Positions 36,426 through 45,038 are shown, counted from the first letter of the stretch. The stretch: 64,000 bases of DNA from Alteromonadaceae bacterium M269 (GCA_004353515.1 SMNZ01000004.1:454360-518359), one strand, 5' to 3'. The notes: a model not told the origin generated them from the letters alone. Numbers and translations: made by a program.

Positions 36426-36740
36426 TTAGTTACCTTCATTAAAAATAGGCCGGAAAAAACTTCTTTCGTAACTGACAATACATTTGGTTTGTTCAGCATA
36501 TTCAAAAGCGATAATACATTCGGGATCTTGCATTGAGTCTCTGCGATAGATTTCGTAGGCGGCTAGGCTTGGAAAAGTAAATAATGCCAGAGCAATATTA
36601 TTGGCCCCTTCAGCAGGTAAAAAGTAGCCATTATGTGTCCCCCCAAACTTATTAACCAAGGGGATCCACATCTTTGCATAGGCTTCAAACTCTTCAACCT
36701 TATAGGGATCAATTTCATACTTCAGAAAACAAGTGACCAT
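36426..36740 (-). CDS. NIPSNAP-family protein
   Basis: 104 aa from the ATG at 36740 (RBS GAGG 7 nt upstream); a TTG-initiated frame to 36761 is less likely. The ferredoxin-like fold of NIPSNAP proteins is visible: FLKYEIDPYKVEEFEAYAKMW, HNGYFLPAEGANNIAL, and YEIYRRDSMQDPEC. Function unknown; some members act on small molecules as dimers. Middle gene of the three-gene operon with the small membrane protein and the NTF2-like protein. Confidence 0.85.
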   Translation of the reverse strand: MVTCFLKYEIDPYKVEEFEAYAKMWIPLVNKFGGTHNGYFLPAEGANNIALALFTFPSLAAYEIYRRDSMQDPECIIAFEYAEQTKCIVSYERSFFRPIFNEGN

Positions 36741-36767
36741 GCTTAACCTCAAATAACTCAAAAAAAT

Positions 36768-37007
36768 CTAACGAATGATACGTCCCATAGAATCATATCG
36801 AGGACGGCCGCCCCGATAAGAGGGATCTTTAATAACAACGAAATAGTAGACCAGATAACCTAGCCAGGATAAAAAGAAGGCCAAAACAAACCAAGCAACT
36901 TTATGTAACCCCGCAGCTTTACTCGAAAGCAGTGCCAGAATACACGGCAAAACATTGAAGAAGAAGGTAGCTAAAAAGCCGATGGCTAATACACTCAAAA
37001 CGTCCAT
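36768..37007 (-). CDS. 79-aa two-helix membrane protein
   Basis: Two membrane helices (about 3-28 and 35-58: WFVLAFFLSWLGYLVYYFVV) followed by a basic, Gly/Arg-rich tail (YRGGRPRYDSMGRIIR). The second helix WFxxxFxxxWLGYxxYY is like that of the PLDc_N / superinfection-immunity type of small membrane proteins. RBS AAGGA upstream. First gene of the operon with NIPSNAP and NTF2-like genes. Confidence 0.75.
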   Translation of the reverse strand: MDVLSVLAIGFLATFFFNVLPCILALLSSKAAGLHKVAWFVLAFFLSWLGYLVYYFVVIKDPSYRGGRPRYDSMGRIIR

Positions 37008-37083
37008 ATATAATCCTTTAATAACTTAAATAGAGATGCGAGACAGAGCATATATCATCCATCAATGTTCTGTCACATTTAAG

Positions 37084-38046
37084 CTAACCACCAAACAGTT
37101 TGCCAATTTTACTTATCCCTTTCTGTAAAGCACTTAGGGGTTTAACAACAAATGAATCATACACAAGTTGCTGTGGTTTCTTCTGATATTGCAACTTTAA
37201 GTTCAATGACTGCAACTCATCAACTGTTAACGGTAACGCTCGTTCATTGGGTTGATAAGTGCTGCCAATTGGGTAATAAGCTTGAGGGTTACGTTTCATC
37301 TCAATATGTGTGCCTAAGATAGCACTCACGTTATTCTCTTGAGTGAATACTGCTAATTTGGCTATCGAGTCCCTGTAGTCATCCCAATCTTTAACGTAAA
37401 TCAAACCGGGATAGAAAGAGTCACCGGTCAACAGCCACTGAGTATGACTGTCATATACAGTTAGTGCTTCTTCCTGGTGACCAGGCGTTGGGATCAAAGT
37501 TATTTCGCGTCCACCAAGGTCAATGTGCTTTTCATCTTTAGGCCAACGTTTGTCTTTCCAGAAGCGTTTAACAGCCCTTGCTTTTGGCTTAATAACAGTA
37601 ACCTTAGGCTGACCAATGAATTGAGAATCCCCTTTATGGTGATCGCCGTGACTGTGGGAGTGCACGACCAACACTTCTCGATCTAAAAAGCGCTGCTCGC
37701 CAACAATCTCTTTAATCTCTTTGTACAACGAAAAGCCATTCTCGTCACCTAAGGCCCCGGTATCCAATACGAGTATCTTATTTTGACCAACTAACACATA
37801 GATAAAGGGCGCTTCAAAGTTTAAGCACTTGTTCTGGCGAAGAATAAAACTGGAGTCGTCTGCCTTGAAAACATCAAGAGCTGGATCTTTATTGAGGGAA
37901 CAATCGGCGGAACCATGCTGCCAACGCTTATTCGCTAGCGCCGTATTGAAATCATTTAATTCGGTATTGCTTTGCGCGAAAGTAATTTCTGCACTCAACG
38001 AGAAAACAACAGTCGTAAGTAAAACGAAAGCCCTTATCATATTCAT
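37084..38046 (-). CDS. Exported metallo-beta-lactamase-fold hydrolase
   Basis: 320 aa from the ATG at 38046 with RBS GGAAGG. Signal peptide about 1-25 (MNMIRAFVLLTTVVFSLSAEITFA). The HSHSHGDHHKGD motif near 129 carries four His/Asp metal ligands, followed by LIPTPGHQEE near 190 and WLLTGDSFYPG near 207, the order of class B-like MBL hydrolases. Substrate unknown. Differs from the other exported MBL protein at 27548-28474, so the two are not recent copies. Confidence 0.85.
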   Translation of the reverse strand: MNMIRAFVLLTTVVFSLSAEITFAQSNTELNDFNTALANKRWQHGSADCSLNKDPALDVFKADDSSFILRQNKCLNFEAPFIYVLVGQNKILVLDTGALGDENGFSLYKEIKEIVGEQRFLDREVLVVHSHSHGDHHKGDSQFIGQPKVTVIKPKARAVKRFWKDKRWPKDEKHIDLGGREITLIPTPGHQEEALTVYDSHTQWLLTGDSFYPGLIYVKDWDDYRDSIAKLAVFTQENNVSAILGTHIEMKRNPQAYYPIGSTYQPNERALPLTVDELQSLNLKLQYQKKPQQLVYDSFVVKPLSALQKGISKIGKLFGG

Positions 38047-38130
38047 GCCCTTCCAATTTAATATGGAAGGACATTTCATACGACAGGCTAAGGAGTATCA
38101 ACCAATAACATGTAACAGCTAGTGAATAGC

Positions 38131-39180
38131 TCAGCTTTTTACTTCAACAACACCTTCCATTGCCTGATCTTGATATCGTTTGTACAGCGCTTCAACATCG
38201 GGGGATTCCATTTCTCCAAGCATGTCTTTCTCTGCTAAGAATTCTGGATTGTAGAGTTTAGAAAACGAACGCTCACCTAAATCACAAGCGAAGGTTACGA
38301 TCGTTTTACCGGGACCGGAAACAGAAGCCGCTCGCAATGCACCTGCAACATTTAAGGCTGAGCTACTGCCTAATACGATGGCGTCATTTTGCGAAAGGTA
38401 ATGCGCAACGGTCACTAAATCTCGATCAGGTAGATTAATGGCCTTGTCGATTTTTGCCTTACGGAAGTTATCAACTGTACGCATAATGCCAACGCCTTCA
38501 GTGAATGAACTACCACTGGATTTGTATTCTCCATCGCGTAAAAAGCTATGAATGCCAGAACCATCTGGATCCACCAGCCAAACTTCAACATTCTCATTCT
38601 GTTCTTTAAGATAGTGTGAATTACCAGCGATTGTGCCCCCTGTACCACACACAGACACAAAAATATCGACTTCCCCTTCCGTTTGCTGCCAAATTTCTGG
38701 CCCGGTATTCAGATAATGTGCTCTGTAGTTACTTAAATTTTCGAATTGATTAGCCCACCAGTAATTTTCGTTTTCTTCACCTAAACGGCGAGCTGTGTGG
38801 TAGAAATGATTCTGATCTTTAAAGGGGCAAGGATCAACCAAGGTTAAATTGGCACCGTGCAAACCAATCAATCGCTCTTTCTCAATCGTTTGCCCCTTCG
38901 GCATCACAACCTGCAGATCATATCCCATTGCTTTTGCAATAATTGCCAAGCCAATGCCAGTGTTGCCAGCAGTACCCTCTACTATGGTCATGCCAGGCTT
39001 CAGTTCCCCACTTTCTTGCGCATCAAGAACCATCTGCAAAGCTGCCCTGTCCTTAATCGAACCTCCCGGATTTTGGAATTCACACTTGAGATAAATGTCA
39101 CATCCCGTCAGCCGCGATAGCGACTCCACCTTCAGTAAGTCGGTATTACCCACCATTTGGCTCAGGTTATTCATACGCAT
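38131..39180 (-). CDS. Cysteine-synthase-family PLP enzyme
   Basis: 349 aa, fold-type II. PLP lysine K43 in NPGGSIKDRAA. The substrate loop reads TAGNTG (near 70), Ala replacing the Ser of the usual TSGNTG; the phosphate loop is GTGGTIAG near 180 and a late SSSALN near 280 contacts the pyridine nitrogen. The enzyme probably makes cysteine from O-acetylserine and sulfide, or a related beta-replacement such as beta-cyanoalanine. It lies 56 nt downstream of the TetR gene on the same strand, so is probably under TetR control. C-terminal 40 residues (SPDVEALYKRYQDQAMEG) extend beyond CysK core length. Confidence 0.85.
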   Translation of the reverse strand: MRMNNLSQMVGNTDLLKVESLSRLTGCDIYLKCEFQNPGGSIKDRAALQMVLDAQESGELKPGMTIVEGTAGNTGIGLAIIAKAMGYDLQVVMPKGQTIEKERLIGLHGANLTLVDPCPFKDQNHFYHTARRLGEENENYWWANQFENLSNYRAHYLNTGPEIWQQTEGEVDIFVSVCGTGGTIAGNSHYLKEQNENVEVWLVDPDGSGIHSFLRDGEYKSSGSSFTEGVGIMRTVDNFRKAKIDKAINLPDRDLVTVAHYLSQNDAIVLGSSSALNVAGALRAASVSGPGKTIVTFACDLGERSFSKLYNPEFLAEKDMLGEMESPDVEALYKRYQDQAMEGVVEVKS

Positions 39181-39236
39181 AGTTTAAAACTCTCTTTTTA
39201 GAATTAGGGGATAGTCAAAAATAACGGCTTCAATGC

Positions 39237-39770
39237 CTAAGCTAAGGCGACCGCTTGATTAAATAGATCGTTATTATCAATCGCTTTACTGATCATCATT
39301 GCACCTTCCAATAACGATACTGTTTTAATCGCCAAGAGTTGAGCTTCTTTTTGGTCAACTTTCTTATGGAGTTTATGAGCTCTTTCTAACCAAGCGAGAT
39401 TCCTCTCAAAGAATTGTTTCGTTTCTGCTCTCACCTTATCGGGTAAACAGTCTGTTTCAGCACCTAACAAGCCACATAAGCACATCTTCTCGTCTTTTAT
39501 TAGGGCTTGCCTAAAAAGGTCGACATAAGTATCTATTGGATCCTTCCCTTCACTGACAAGCACTTCAGGATCTCCCAAAGCACCTAAAAAGGTTTCAGTA
39601 TATTGTCTGGCGAGCTCTGCTCCCAAGTCAGCTTTAGTTGGAAAATGATAATGCACACTAGCACTCTTGATGCCAACATCGGTTGCTAACTCCCTGAAAC
39701 TGAAGTTGCTATAACCGCCTTGTCTCACCTTACTTTCTGCTGCTTTTAGCAATGCTTGTTTTTTTGTCAT
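39237..39770 (-). CDS. TetR/AcrR-family regulator
   Basis: 177 aa. N-terminal HTH (about 1-48: AAESKVRQGGYSNFSFRELA, GIKSASVHYHFPTKADLG). The ligand domain holds a KMCLCGLLGAETDCLP segment near 94-109, with three cysteines, which is conserved in a TetR subgroup and could be redox- or electrophile-sensing. Operator-like palindromes at 39878, 41129 and 41190 flank the divergent genes (see those entries). Followed by the cysteine synthase gene 56 nt on. Confidence 0.9.
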   Translation of the reverse strand: MTKKQALLKAAESKVRQGGYSNFSFRELATDVGIKSASVHYHFPTKADLGAELARQYTETFLGALGDPEVLVSEGKDPIDTYVDLFRQALIKDEKMCLCGLLGAETDCLPDKVRAETKQFFERNLAWLERAHKLHKKVDQKEAQLLAIKTVSLLEGAMMISKAIDNNDLFNQAVALA

Positions 39771-39877
39771 TCTTATATCTCTGCATAGGATTTGTTAATC
39801 CTCGGTTCCTCTACGAATTATCAACTAGCTGCTAGATCTTAACAAGCTATGCAGGTAAAGTAGCCGCCAACAAAACA

Positions 39878-39895
39878 ATCTACCTTCTGATAGAT
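39878..39895. promoter_or_regulatory. TetR operator-like palindrome 1
   Basis: ATCTACCTTCTGATAGAT has 5-bp perfect ends (ATCTA/TAGAT) and further symmetry, 108 nt upstream of the tetR start and 87 nt before the FAD oxidase start. Site 2 (41129-41148) is the same motif with one changed base, including the flanking AAAACAATCTACC. Probably the TetR autoregulatory operator in the divergent control region. Confidence 0.65.
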
Positions 39896-39981
39896 ATGTA
39901 AACTATATACCAAAAATGCCACGTTGTAGAGGCTCAGTTAGAGTGTGTTGGCATGACTTATATGAAAAGAGAGAGGTTAAG

Positions 39982-41076
39982 ATGCTAAATACAGACGTTA
40001 TAATTGTAGGTGCCGGTTTAGCAGGTCTTTATGCATCGCTAAGGCTCACTCAGAGAAATATTCCGCACATAGTGCTAGAGGCCAAGAATGAAGCTGGCGG
40101 AAGAATAAAAGCGTTAAAAGCCGATGAGGAAAGCTCTGAAAGTTATGATCTAGGCCCGACTTGGGTATTCCCTCATCAACAGAAGCTTCAACAGTTAACC
40201 CAAGAGTTGAACCTCGAACTTTTTAATCAGTACATTCAGGGCGATGCACTTTTTCAACGAGCAGGTTCTCATGCGCCAGAGCGGTTTTCCGGAGCCGGCG
40301 CAATGGAACTATTCAGGATAAAGAACGGAACTTACTCTATGATAGAGGCTTTGGTTCAGCGTTTACCCGACGGCCAATTAAAACTTAATCATGCCGTTCA
40401 CTCCATTGAAAGAGAAGAAGGCTCGTGGTCGCTTAAAGTCAATAATGATGGAGAGCAAAAAGACTTCAAGACAAAACACCTGTTGTTAGCGTTACCTCCG
40501 AGAATGGTTGTTCAGCACTTAACACCTCAAAACTGGGCTTCAAAAACTCTGCTCAAGCAACTTAATGCGTCGCAAACCTGGATGTCAGCGCAAGCTAAAT
40601 TCATTGCAACATACGACAAGCCATTCTGGCGAGAACAAGGGCTATCAGGGCAAACATTTAGCCAAATCGGTCCTATGATTGAAATGCACGATGCTTCGAT
40701 CACTGAAACTAACAATCATGCCCTATTCGGGTTTATTGGTTTGCCAGTTCATCAACGTAATCGCTATTCTCTGACTCAGTTGAAAGACAGCTGCCTTGAA
40801 CAATTAGCTTATTTTTATGGCGATGTTGTACACCAATACCAGCAATGTGAAGTCATGGACTGGGCTAAAGACCCTTGGGTCGCATCAGAAAGAGATATTA
40901 ACGAACCATCGAAACACCCAACATTTCATACGGCTTCCTTTGAACAAGAGCTTAACTCATTAAATTTATATTTAGCTGGTAGCGAGTTTGCAACAAGCGA
41001 TCCTGGTTATCTCGAAGGAGCTGTCGATGCGGTTGATCTATCCTTGCAAAGACTTTTTCCATTTATCGGACAATAA
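39982..41076 (+). CDS. FAD-dependent amine-oxidase-like protein
   Basis: 364 aa from the ATG at 39982 (RBS gagagg); the frame up to 39916 lacks support. Dinucleotide fold VIIVGAGLAGLYASL near 5, LEAKNEAGGRI near 31, and the FAD-closing end LYLAGSEFATSDPGYLEGAVDA near 330, as in flavin monoamine oxidases and related phytoene-desaturase-like enzymes. Shorter than most amine oxidases (about 450 aa). Substrate unknown; oxidises an amine or similar. Next to an operator-like site shared with the cupin gene. Confidence 0.83.
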   Translation: MLNTDVIIVGAGLAGLYASLRLTQRNIPHIVLEAKNEAGGRIKALKADEESSESYDLGPTWVFPHQQKLQQLTQELNLELFNQYIQGDALFQRAGSHAPERFSGAGAMELFRIKNGTYSMIEALVQRLPDGQLKLNHAVHSIEREEGSWSLKVNNDGEQKDFKTKHLLLALPPRMVVQHLTPQNWASKTLLKQLNASQTWMSAQAKFIATYDKPFWREQGLSGQTFSQIGPMIEMHDASITETNNHALFGFIGLPVHQRNRYSLTQLKDSCLEQLAYFYGDVVHQYQQCEVMDWAKDPWVASERDINEPSKHPTFHTASFEQELNSLNLYLAGSEFATSDPGYLEGAVDAVDLSLQRLFPFIGQ

Positions 41077-41128
41077 TTAAAGCCATAATTATGTGTACTA
41101 AATACAGTTAATTTGATGCTCACAAAAC

Positions 41129-41148
41129 AATCTACCTACTGATAGATT
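41129..41148. promoter_or_regulatory. TetR operator-like palindrome 2
   Basis: AATCTACCTACTGATAGATT, with AATCTA/TAGATT ends, repeats the site-1 motif including the leading CACAAAAC context. It lies 93 nt upstream of the cupin gene start. Finding the same 18-bp palindrome twice, 1.25 kb apart and beside a TetR gene, supports co-regulation. Confidence 0.65.
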
Positions 41149-41189
41149 GACAAAAATAATTCTTTGACGTATCTTTCAAATAACACAAA

Positions 41190-41203
41190 CTATCAGGTGA
41201 TAG
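41190..41203. promoter_or_regulatory. TetR operator-like palindrome 3
   Basis: CTATCAGGTGATAG is symmetrical (CTATC/GATAG) and shares the CTA.C...GATAG core of sites 1 and 2. It is 37 nt before the cupin gene start, at the position of a promoter. Confidence 0.55.
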
Positions 41204-41240
41204 GTTTTATCAGATTAAAGCTAAAAACGAGGAATCGAAA

Positions 41241-41933
41241 ATGAAGATTGCGGCAGATTTTAACAAACGAGAAGTTGTTCACAGTGAATCGCTAGATTGG
41301 ATAAAGTCTCCAATGGCAGGAGTTGAACGTCGTCCTTTAGATCGCATCGGCGGTGAAGTTGCTAGAGCAACAACGATAGTTCGCTACGCACCAGGTAGCC
41401 ACTTTTCTCCTCACGTTCATACAGGTGGAGAAGAGTTCATTGTATTAGAAGGCGTTTTCCAGGATGAGCATGGTGATTTTCCTGTCGGCTCCTACGTACG
41501 TAATCCTCCGCAATCAAGCCATAAACCAGGCTCAGACGATGGTTGTGTCATCTTCGTAAAACTATGGCAGTACCAACCGGACGACAGAAAACACGTAAAA
41601 CTTCGTATGGACACTATGGGCTCTGTTGCCGATCGGAACAACCCTGGACTTTCAATTACTCCTTTATTCAAAGACGACTTCGAAGAAGTCAGCCTGTTGC
41701 ACTTTGAGCCTAATGCTACGGCAAGTATTGATGCACCTTCAGGAGCTGAATTATTAGTTTTAGAAGGCGATATTCTGGAGAGCGGCGACGAGCTGGTAAA
41801 ACACAGTTGGTTACGCACACCTATTGGAACGTCACTCAAGGCAACAGCCGGCGCAAAAGGCGCTAAGGTCTGGATGAAGTCAGGACATCTAACTGATGTT
41901 CAAAATCAAATTGCTCGTCTAGAAAACGCTTAA
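41241..41933 (+). CDS. ChrR-like double cupin protein
   Basis: 230 aa with two cupin domains. The first (about 45-110) has metal-ligand spacing HVHTGGEEF with a later His (SSHKPG), suiting zinc or iron. The second (about 140-215) has lost these ligands. The pattern matches ChrR-type cupins (anti-sigma relatives) or metal-dependent dioxygenase-like cupins. Catalysis or sensing unknown. Downstream sulfurtransferase 42 nt on; both probably under TetR sites 2 and 3. Confidence 0.78.
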   Translation: MKIAADFNKREVVHSESLDWIKSPMAGVERRPLDRIGGEVARATTIVRYAPGSHFSPHVHTGGEEFIVLEGVFQDEHGDFPVGSYVRNPPQSSHKPGSDDGCVIFVKLWQYQPDDRKHVKLRMDTMGSVADRNNPGLSITPLFKDDFEEVSLLHFEPNATASIDAPSGAELLVLEGDILESGDELVKHSWLRTPIGTSLKATAGAKGAKVWMKSGHLTDVQNQIARLENA

Positions 41934-41943
41934 ACAAGCGTTT
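41924..41943 (+). other. Short hairpin between cupin and sulfurtransferase genes
   Basis: AAACGCTT/AAGCGTTT perfect 8-bp arms around AAAC overlap the cupin stop codon. There is no U-run, so it is more likely a processing or partial-termination structure within an operon than a full terminator. Confidence 0.4.
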
Positions 41944-41975
41944 CAAGTCAAGTCGTTATTGATGGGAGATGAACA

Positions 41976-42830
41976 ATGAACGCCATATTAATCGAAGCAA
42001 ACGAACTGGTATCACTGATAGATAAACAAGATGTCATTGTTGTTGATACACGATCACCAGAAGAATATGCAAAATCCCATATTCCGGATGCAGTCAATAT
42101 CCATGAGATATTCACTTACCTGTCAGCATCAACGCCACAAGGCATTAAAGCCATGCGCCAGAAATTTACAGATGCTCTCGGCAATGCGGGTATTAGTAAT
42201 AACAGCACTGTTATCTTCTATGAAGAAGATATGGATAAGGGGTTTGGCCAATCATGTCGAGGATACTTCTTGCTTTCCTATTTAGGTCATAAGCAATCCC
42301 ATGTTCTGCATGGTGGCTTAGCAGCATGGAAAGCTGAAGGTTACGAGACCAATGATACGACTCCTGATATATCCCAAAAGAAACTTGTTGCCGACGATTC
42401 TGGCTTACCACTGATTGTAGGCAAAGAGGAAGTCTTTAATGAGCTCGGAAAAGATAGAGTAACCTTGCTTGATGTCAGAGATGTTGATGAATGGATAGCA
42501 GAGAGCAGCTCTCCTTACGGTAAAGACTTTAGTCCTCGCAAAGGGCGAATCCCCGGCGCCAAATGGCTTGAATGGTACCGCATGATGAAAGCCAGCGATA
42601 AAGGTAAACGCATCAAATCTGCTGAAGAAGTCAAAGCTGAATGCCGTAACATTGGGCTCGACTTCGACAAGCCTATCTGGCTTTACTGCTTCAAAGGTTC
42701 AAGAACATCAAATACTTACGTCGCATTAAAGCAGGCTGGATTTGAAAATGTCTCTACCTATTTTGGTTCCTGGAATGAATGGGCTCAGGATTTGGATATG
42801 CCTATAGAAGAAGGTTTACCAGAGAGTTAA
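41976..42830 (+). CDS. Tandem-rhodanese sulfurtransferase
   Basis: 284 aa, two rhodanese domains. The first (about 15-120) lacks the catalytic Cys: IFYEEDMDKG stands where the loop should carry it. The second (about 150-275) is active, with Cys in LYCFKGSRTS near 230. That is the normal arrangement for thiosulfate/3-mercaptopyruvate sulfurtransferases, but the CFKGSR loop and 284-aa length differ from SseA (CGSGVT-type). Cytoplasmic. Likely co-transcribed with the cupin. Confidence 0.85.
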   Translation: MNAILIEANELVSLIDKQDVIVVDTRSPEEYAKSHIPDAVNIHEIFTYLSASTPQGIKAMRQKFTDALGNAGISNNSTVIFYEEDMDKGFGQSCRGYFLLSYLGHKQSHVLHGGLAAWKAEGYETNDTTPDISQKKLVADDSGLPLIVGKEEVFNELGKDRVTLLDVRDVDEWIAESSSPYGKDFSPRKGRIPGAKWLEWYRMMKASDKGKRIKSAEEVKAECRNIGLDFDKPIWLYCFKGSRTSNTYVALKQAGFENVSTYFGSWNEWAQDLDMPIEEGLPES

Positions 42831-42852
42831 TTTTTAAGACTTAAGGTTTCTG

Positions 42853-42882
42853 GGGGTAGTACTTTCCACCTTGTATTACCCC
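42853..42882. terminator. Bidirectional terminator
   Basis: GGGGTAGTAC (42853-42862) pairs with GTATTACCCC (42873-42882), one G-U. It lies between the convergent sulfurtransferase and DUF1801 genes; TTATTTAT follows on the plus strand. Confidence 0.65.
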
Positions 42883-43293
42883 TTATTTATCAAGGCATCG
42901 AGCAAAATCTTTAGCAACTATTTCACGCAAACAACCCAGATCAACTTCATCCAATTTATTGATATATAGACAAGCCACCGACTTTTTATGTTTTCCTAGC
43001 TTTTCATAAAGAGCCGTTGCACCATCAAACTTGTCGCTCACATAAAGCGTCATATTCGCTTTTCTAGGCGAAAACCCGGCTGTAGGCATTATCCCCTCTC
43101 GCCCTGCGTCAGTAGCGTACCGAGTTTCTCCAAAACCTATAATGGAAGGCCCCCACATCACAGCTGGAAGTCCAGTTATTTCTTTATACAGCTCAAGCAT
43201 TTTGAGGGTATCTGCTTGTCTCCGTTTGTTTTCAACATTAGCAATAAACTCATCAACTGAAGCTGAAGTGGGTACGGTTTTATTTTCGGCCAT
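42883..43293 (-). CDS. DUF1801-domain protein
   Basis: 136 aa. KRRQADTLKMLELYKEITGLPAVMWGPSIIGFG near 23-55 and RKANMTLYVSDKF near 76 are the family's features (YdhG/DUF1801 fold). SVACLYINKLDEVDLGCL near 104 completes it. Role not established; some members bind metal or are assumed ligand-binding. Convergent with the sulfurtransferase gene. Confidence 0.87.
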   Translation of the reverse strand: MAENKTVPTSASVDEFIANVENKRRQADTLKMLELYKEITGLPAVMWGPSIIGFGETRYATDAGREGIMPTAGFSPRKANMTLYVSDKFDGATALYEKLGKHKKSVACLYINKLDEVDLGCLREIVAKDFARCLDK

Positions 43294-43457
43294 TTTATTA
43301 ATCCCCTCACTCTTCTCAAGTTAACAGTAACTCATTTACTGTTTGCGTGGAAAGTAGCTTAGGCATAGCTTCTTATTTCATTGTCGCTTTTATTCAAGAC
43401 AACCAAGGCCTTAAAGCCTAAGCTAGCATCATCCATTCATCATTTAAGCTAAAAACA

Positions 43458-43856
43458 ATGAGCATCCTAACCTTCAGGTACACCATACTCTATGTAGATA
43501 ATGTCGCTGGCACCTTAAATTTTTACACATCAGCCTTTGGATTAAAAACAGCCATGCTGCATGAAAGTGGGGACTACGGCGAACTCGATACAGGGAATAC
43601 AAAGCTTTCGTTCTCATCGATAAAGCTGATGAAAGAATTAGGTAAAAACCCGGCAGAAACCAAAAACACAAACCCTACCTTCGAGATAGCCTTTGAAACA
43701 GATAATGTCTCCGACGCTCTTACCAAAGCGCTAGATGCAGGAGCAACATTGGTTCAAGATGTTGAACATATGCCTTGGGGACAAACCACCGCCTATGTCA
43801 AAGATATCAATGGATTTTTAATCGAACTCTGTTCCCCGATAACTACTCAAGCGTAA
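43458..43856 (+). CDS. VOC-family (glyoxalase-like) protein
   Basis: 132 aa with the two-module VOC pattern: TILYVDNVAGTLNFYTSAFGL near 8-28 and FEIAFETDNVSDALTKALDAGATL near 75. The last strand YVKDINGFLIELCSP is normal. Metal-binding positions cannot be certified by eye. Possible dioxygenase, isomerase or resistance enzyme. Its 3' end overlaps the convergent AraC gene by 10 nt. Confidence 0.87.
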   Translation: MSILTFRYTILYVDNVAGTLNFYTSAFGLKTAMLHESGDYGELDTGNTKLSFSSIKLMKELGKNPAETKNTNPTFEIAFETDNVSDALTKALDAGATLVQDVEHMPWGQTTAYVKDINGFLIELCSPITTQA

Positions 43857-44491
43857 CCGGGGTCATCAAGCTGAGCTGCAATACTCGATGAAGCAGCGAG
43901 TTCCGATGGGCTCAGCTTAAACCAGCGGCGTATTTCTCTATTCATATGAGATTGATCCGAAAACCCATAAGTATCAGCGACTTCAATAAAAGGTTTTGAC
44001 TGAGTCAAAGCTCTAGCGGCTTTTCGTACTCTTGCTAATTGAAACCAGTAGCTTGGGCTTTTCGCCGTCTCCTTCAACACCAATCGTTGCAGAGTTCTCA
44101 TTCCAACACCTAGTTGGCTAGCAGCCTGTTTAACAGAGGCTGCGTTCGCAGATAAACAAGATAACGCTTCATCAGTGCTGCTGCTTAAATGAGTAAAGTC
44201 TTCAATCAAGTTATATACGTCCTCTTGATCAGGGGCTTTATCTTTCAACACTGACAATATGCTCGATTCAGAGATACGCACACCTGGTTTAAATCTAAAA
44301 CCAGTATAGAGAGCTCCTTTTTCAACATTGATTGCTTCTGCACATTCAAACAGAGGAGATACAAACCATTGTGGCCCTTCATCAGGGTCCAAACTTTTAA
44401 CGATCAAATCTCTACAACCATCGGGCACAATGACTGCTCTTGTATTTTCTGTAGAAGCTGAATGCCAGACAGCGCAAAGATTGTTATTCAT
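43847..44491 (-). CDS. AraC-type helix-turn-helix regulator
   Basis: 214 aa. The C-terminal AraC DNA-binding region (about 105-205) includes SVKQAASQLGVGMRTLQRLVLKETAKSP... and FIEVADTYGFSDQSHMNREI. The N-terminal 100 residues resemble DUF6597 (an AraC-type N-terminal with VIVPDGCRDLIVKSL). The convergent VOC gene may be a target. Complete. Confidence 0.86.
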   Translation of the reverse strand: MNNNLCAVWHSASTENTRAVIVPDGCRDLIVKSLDPDEGPQWFVSPLFECAEAINVEKGALYTGFRFKPGVRISESSILSVLKDKAPDQEDVYNLIEDFTHLSSSTDEALSCLSANAASVKQAASQLGVGMRTLQRLVLKETAKSPSYWFQLARVRKAARALTQSKPFIEVADTYGFSDQSHMNREIRRWFKLSPSELAASSSIAAQLDDPGYA

Positions 44492-44540
44492 AATCTGCTT
44501 AATTACCTCAATTAGGCACTACAAAAAGTTCAATATAGCA

Positions 44541-45038
44541 TCACGTAATCAATAGCTCCTTCCATGCCGCAATTTTCTTCTCTAAGCTCATTGTATGAGC
44601 AGGGCTTGTTGAAGGTAAACGCACAAACGACATGCCTTCAGGCTCAATAGTGGGTAACACATAACGATTGAAGCTCTTCTCTGCTTCGCCACCATTAAAT
44701 CCAACTCTCTCAATATTTGGATGTTGTTCAAAAAAGCGGATGAAGTCATTGGGCACTCGTGTTCCAGTTTCTATATCACTATCTAAGCTACCTGGGCGAA
44801 CACAGCTATGAAGCACATCCCATACCGCAACCTGTGAGGATTTGAGCTTTACCGCTCTATCACCATAAGGTAAATCGAGATCAAAAGAAAAAAGCTGGGC
44901 CATAATTGGCCAAAAGGCATTTCGAGGGTGGGCATAGTATTGCTCGGCATCCAATGAAGCCACACCTGGCATACTACCGAGAATAAGAATACGAGCAGAA
45001 CGCTCGGCAATGGGTTTAAAACTAGTAATAGTATCCAT
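44541..45038 (-). CDS. DNA-deoxyinosine glycosylase (UDG superfamily)
   Basis: 165 aa from the ATG at 45038 (a TTG frame to 45059 exists). Motif ILGSMPGVASLDAEQYYAHPRNAFWPI near 18-44 is the diagnostic GSMPG and HPRNAFW of the hypoxanthine-DNA glycosylase group. LPSTSPAH near 144 carries the second motif. It excises deaminated purine bases (hypoxanthine) from DNA. Complete. Confidence 0.9.
   Translation of the reverse strand: MDTITSFKPIAERSARILILGSMPGVASLDAEQYYAHPRNAFWPIMAQLFSFDLDLPYGDRAVKLKSSQVAVWDVLHSCVRPGSLDSDIETGTRVPNDFIRFFEQHPNIERVGFNGGEAEKSFNRYVLPTIEPEGMSFVRLPSTSPAHTMSLEKKIAAWKELLIT

Noticed and set aside
27548-38046. Two exported MBL hydrolases as a duplicated gene pair
   Set aside because: Their metal-site contexts (THLHVDH versus HSHSHGDH) and lengths differ, so they are separate subfamilies, not recent copies.
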